In this document: piece after piece, positions 60,801 to 64,000 of the stretch | Position numbering within the stretch: position 1 is the stretch's first letter | Layout of the letters: each line of letters opens with the position of its first letter | NCBI GenBank assembly: GCA_004154925.1 | Contig: QJNS01000036.1 | Span: 310,001-374,000, forward strand | Reading direction: 5' to 3' | Source of the DNA: Monosporascus cannonballus | Lineage: Eukaryota; Ascomycota; Sordariomycetes; Xylariales | DNA: 64,000 bases | Made by a program: the position numbers and the translations under genes | Notes under the pieces: model-generated | Seen by the model: only the letters and a program-made list of their open reading frames with translations | Told to the model about the DNA's origin: nothing | Databases searched by the model: none

Positions 60801-60976
60801 TATGTATTTTCGATTTTTATATATACTGTTTTAAAAATCATAAAACATTTAAATTTTTAATAATTTTAAATTAACTTTTGCTTATTATATGGAATTTCCT
60901 ATTACGTAATCACCAATTAATTAAATAATTTAAAAATGTCGTTAATATTATAATTTAAAATAATATCAAGTAGGTA
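57850..60976. other. AT-rich region with no recognised gene
   Basis: The first ~110 bp are balanced and were contiguous with 50968 before gypsy C inserted. From about 58020 the sequence is almost pure A/T with scattered CG. A richer stretch at 58550-59050 includes an LTR-like end (separate entry). I see no open frame above 70 codons, no domain and no clear repeat boundary from 59050 to 60970; it is probably an old, fully RIPed repeat. Confidence 0.6.
58951..59047. repeat. Possible short LTR or terminal fragment with palindromic start
   Basis: TG...CA-bounded 97-bp stretch starting with an 8-bp inverted repeat GTAAGCGC/GCGCTTAC around GTA (58952-58970) and ending CGCCGTGACA. The balanced composition and CT-rich middle (TTCTTTCTTTCTTC) look like a fungal LTR, but no matching second copy or target duplication is visible here. 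Confidence 0.35.
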
Positions 60977-61046
60977 TATAGAGCACAATAAGGCAATTAA
61001 TGTTCGAATTGACAACGTTTTACTTTTAGTAGTATAATAGCTATGC
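60977..61046 (+). repeat. 70-bp direct repeat, copy 1
   Basis: TATAGAGCACAATAAGGC to GTATAATAGCTATGCC, repeated at 61328-61398 with mostly transition differences. The 280 bp between copies (61047-61327) is balanced and has no recognised gene. The pair might be terminal repeats of a very small element. Confidence 0.7.
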
Positions 61047-61327
61047 CTTTGGTTTCGTGCCGTAATAGTTTGTCAGCTTTTCTATGGGTTGGGCGTTCGA
61101 TTTCTGGATTGGACAGCTAACTTATCTCGTAGATGAGTTAAATGCGAGGCGGACTTCTAGTCAGCGCAGTTATTTTAAGCGTAGAGTTTAAGTCGACGTA
61201 CAATTCGAAAATTGCCGAACGGCTAGGCGATTTTCGGTAGGGGGCTTTTAATCTTGGTTGTATTGAGACCATGTAATTAAAAAGAGGACTTACTGTTATA
61301 GTCCCAAGTGGCATCTAGTAGATATTA

Positions 61328-61398
61328 TATAGAGCAGAACAAGGCGGTTAATGTTCGAGCTGATAACGTTCCATTTTTAGTAGTATAATAGCTACGCT
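61328..61398 (+). repeat. 70-bp direct repeat, copy 2
   Basis: Second copy of the 60977-61046 repeat; its end is 11 bp from the start of the gypsy LTR at 61410. Confidence 0.7.
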
Positions 61399-61409
61399 CC
61401 TATACTCGT

Positions 61410-63175
61410 TGTGACGGCTAAGGATTTAACTAACTATTAAACCTAAGTCGTACGGGTTCATATTAGTAGGAGTATCGTAGAAATCTGAACAATGAGATTA
61501 TTGTGGTTACGTTTCGTAATACCACAGGTGTTTTAGATAACGAATTGTTATTACAAGCTGGTGCTATTTAAATTATGGAAATAATAAGCGTATATATCTT
61601 ATTTCTAGCTTAAAGTGCTTAAAGTGCTTAAAGTGCTTAAAGTGCTTAACCCTTTAAGTTCTCTAAGTTCTTTAATCCCTGTTATATTACCTCAGCTAGC
61701 TTGTGCCTCTGCTGGTTTGTATTTATTTTTGATATAATTTTATATATTACGTCAAGGCGCTAAAATTAACCAATCGAATAACGTATCCTCGAAACGAATT
61801 AGCGTAACCGAAATTAGAATTATACAAAAACGTTTTATTTAATATTTTTTAAATAAAATAATCAAGTTTTTGATTTATATAATAAATTAACAGAAAATAC
61901 TTGTAATATTTTAAATATATATAAAGTACCAATTAATATGTATATATAAATTGTTTAAAAAATTAAAATAATATTTAAAATTATTATAATTAAATCAATA
62001 TTCGACAAAACTATTAACAGTAATATTTTATAGTTATAATAAGGTAAATACCGCATATATAATTTTGCTATAAACCGTTTGAAAATAATTTAATACGGAA
62101 AAACCGGTGTTATTATATTTTAATTTATACGTGCTATTATTATTAAATCGTAATTATAAAAACATTAAATATAATTGAATGCAAAATAGTTTAATATTTA
62201 TAATATAATTAATTTAAGTTTAATAAGTTTAATATTTTATATATACGTTAAATATAAATTAATATATATATATAAGAATGTTTTAAATTTTTTAAATAAA
62301 GATTAACATTAATATATTTAAATTTAAATTTAGAAATTAAATAATCGTAACGTTTTTATAGTTATAATATTATAATTACCGATTATATTATTATATACTA
62401 AATTTGTCTTATTATATTTTGTATAAAAAGTCCCTTTTTTAAAATTTTAACCGTACGAAATATTATTTTTATATTATAATTATAAAAAGATTAACGTTAT
62501 TGAAATACGAAATGCTTTTATACTTATAATATAATACACTTAATTTACGCGAATAAAAATATATTTCCACGAGATTCTTTTCTATTAAACTACTTTTTTT
62601 AAAAAGTCTACAATTAAATATTATATATAAAAATTATATTATTATAATTATCAAGATATTTTAGATTCAAAAATAATATCACTTAAAACTTTTGAATTTA
62701 TTATAATACTTTAATTAAATTAACCGTAATTTAAAGATTTTATACACCGTTAAAAGAACCGCTTTAGAAAATTTTAAAAATATATTCTTTTTATTTTCTA
62801 AGTATTGTTTATTCTTATATCTTTTTCAATTTCTTTTAAAAAAATATAAGAAGTTTTATATAAAATAATATTAACGAAGGCCAAAAAATTATAACTTGCT
62901 ATTAGGCCTTATTTTAGAGGTTTTATTATTTTTGTGAGTTTTTTACAAATTAGGCTAGCGTAGTACTAAAAGCTATTTAGCCGCAGCTGTGCCGTAAGCT
63001 CAGCTTCAACCTCTAAAATAGGGCCTGATTTTAATGAGACAACATTTATGCAGCTTAAGAGGCTTAAGGTGCCAAGACCTCTGAGAGCCTTAAGCTTATC
63101 ACGTAATCGATTTCTGTGTCGAGTTTAGTTCCTTCTTGTCTCGACTATTTTTAGGCCCGCTAAGCCAGCTGGATC
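61410..63175 (-). repeat. Gypsy LTR (C-like), minus strand, split by hAT-like element
   Basis: Begins TGTGACGGCTAAGGATTTAAC, the reverse complement of the end of the gypsy C LTR, and follows it through TTATGGAAATAATAAGCGTATATATCTTATT. It has a perfect 9-bp tandem (CTTAAAGTG, about 61609-61645), then continues after the hAT-like insertion with GCTTAAGAGGCTTAAGGTGC. Its right end is not seen: a copia starts at 63176, so either the LTR is cut there or the element continues beyond the window. Confidence 0.7.
61687..63042 (-). mobile_element. hAT-like nonautonomous element, inverted second copy
   Basis: Inverted relative to 30241-31755, with both ends matching: TTACCTCAGCTAGC at the left and the reverse complement of TTGTCTCATTAAAATCAGG at the right. 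It is 1356 bp, shorter by about one 165-bp repeat unit, and its interior is heavily AT-shifted. Flanking octamers CTGTTATA and CATTTATG match only partly, so the target duplication is decayed or absent. Confidence 0.72.
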
Positions 63176-64000
63176 TATCAGCTAACTAGATGTGCTATAG
63201 CATATCAAATATGGAAAAGTTATCTTCTAACCGGAACATATATACTCCGTTGCTAGGCTACACAAAAGCTATACACGTTGCAAAAACGTACGTAATTAGC
63301 TAAATATAATAATGTAATTAATATTTCTTATATTTAATAATTGAAAATTTTAATCCTTTCAGTAGTAATTAATTAGTTATTATTAAAAGGATATAAGTTT
63401 TATGTTACTAATAACCGTACATATTTTCGAAAATCTATAATAATATATATATCACTAATATTTAAGGCTATATATAAAGGGCTTAGAAATTAAAACGGGT
63501 TTAAAAGCGATTTTTAATTTAAAATATATATCTTTAATATATAGAAGTATACCGATTTGAAATTAATTATTTTTATGGTTTATTCAATTAATAAAATCTG
63601 ATATAATTTTATATTCGAAACAGTTATTTTGTTTTTAAATTTGTAGGAATATTTCATTATCGAAAATATGTTATAGTTAAAAAAAGGGAATTAACTAAAT
63701 TAATTAATTCATATTTTTTAACAGCAATAAAAAATAAATGAATGTATAATTCGTGTTTTATAACATATATTTATAAGGTTTACAGATTCGAAAGTTTCTA
63801 TGAAAGTAAATATAAAGTTATTAAATAAATATTAAAGTTAAACTTTTTAATAATTAAAAAGAATTTTAAAAAAAGCTTTAAAAGAAATACATAAAGTTGG
63901 TTAAATTAAGTAAAATATATAGTACTAAATTTTCAATTAATATTTAAAGAAAATTTTATAAACAATTAAAATAAATATTAAACTTATTAAAAAATATGAA
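63176..64000 (+). mobile_element. Ty1-copia relic, 5' end, running off the window
   Basis: 5' LTR 63176-63339 (TATCAGCTAAC...TTTAATA, about 164 bp) followed by leader and early gag sequence colinear with 16452-17100 of the reference copia (for example TCTGATATAATTTTATATTCG near 63596). Strongly AT-shifted, no frame. Confidence 0.8.

Noticed and set aside
58000..60970. AT-rich stretch considered as a mitochondrial insertion or centromere core
   Set aside because: No mitochondrial gene or tRNA is recognisable, and a centromere cannot be inferred from A/T content alone; RIPed repeat is the simpler reading.

Overview
The window looks like a piece of a filamentous ascomycete (Pezizomycotina) genome with a strongly two-speed composition. 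Most of it is very AT-rich and is made of LTR retrotransposons and DNA transposons carrying dense C:G to T:A transitions and in-frame stops, the pattern left by repeat-induced point mutation (RIP). A GC-balanced island of about 6 kb (24.1-29.9 kb) carries the only gene that reads as intact. The genus cannot be fixed from the sequence alone.

Layout. 1-1283: Tc1-like DNA transposon relic, inserted in a minus-strand Ty1-copia relic (1284-3455), itself inserted in the 5' LTR of a plus-strand Ty3-gypsy element A (3456-10097, tail at 22331-22398). A minus-strand gypsy G (10098-22325, TSD CCTAC) sits in A's 3' LTR, and a complete plus-strand copia (16287-21789, TSD GATAA) sits in G. A appears to be inserted in an older pogo/Fot1-like relic whose right part is 22399-24092. 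24645-26405 (minus): two-exon MFS drug:H+ antiporter-type transporter gene. About 28.0-29.4 kb (plus): a beta-lactamase/serine-hydrolase-family pseudogene broken by frameshifts and stops. 29877-50413: minus-strand copia D (TSD GGAAC/GAAAC) holding a hAT-like nonautonomous element (30241-31755, 8-bp TSD GATTCCGC) and a plus-strand copia B (31804-44647, TSD GCTTC). B in turn holds a pogo/Fot1-like element (33456-35327) and a minus-strand copia (39146-44621, TSD ATAAC/ACAAC). 50414-50968: GC-balanced sequence that was joined to 29.9 kb before D arrived. 50969-57844: plus-strand gypsy C (TSD CATAT/TATAT). 57845-60976: AT-rich, almost featureless. 61410-63175: minus-strand gypsy LTR split by a second, inverted hAT-like copy (61687-63042). 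63176-64000: start of another plus-strand copia.

The genes do not form a pathway. The transporter is the only candidate functional gene, and its neighbour is dead. The value of the window is the insertion history: target-site duplications let at least four layers of nesting be resolved, and the RIP load falls off at the borders with the GC island. I found no CRISPR, rRNA or telomere repeat and no convincing novel multigene system. The least expected signals are paired palindromes in the copia LTRs that stay symmetric between subfamilies, a tRNA-like sequence buried in copia D, and a hAT-like family with internal ~165-bp repeats.
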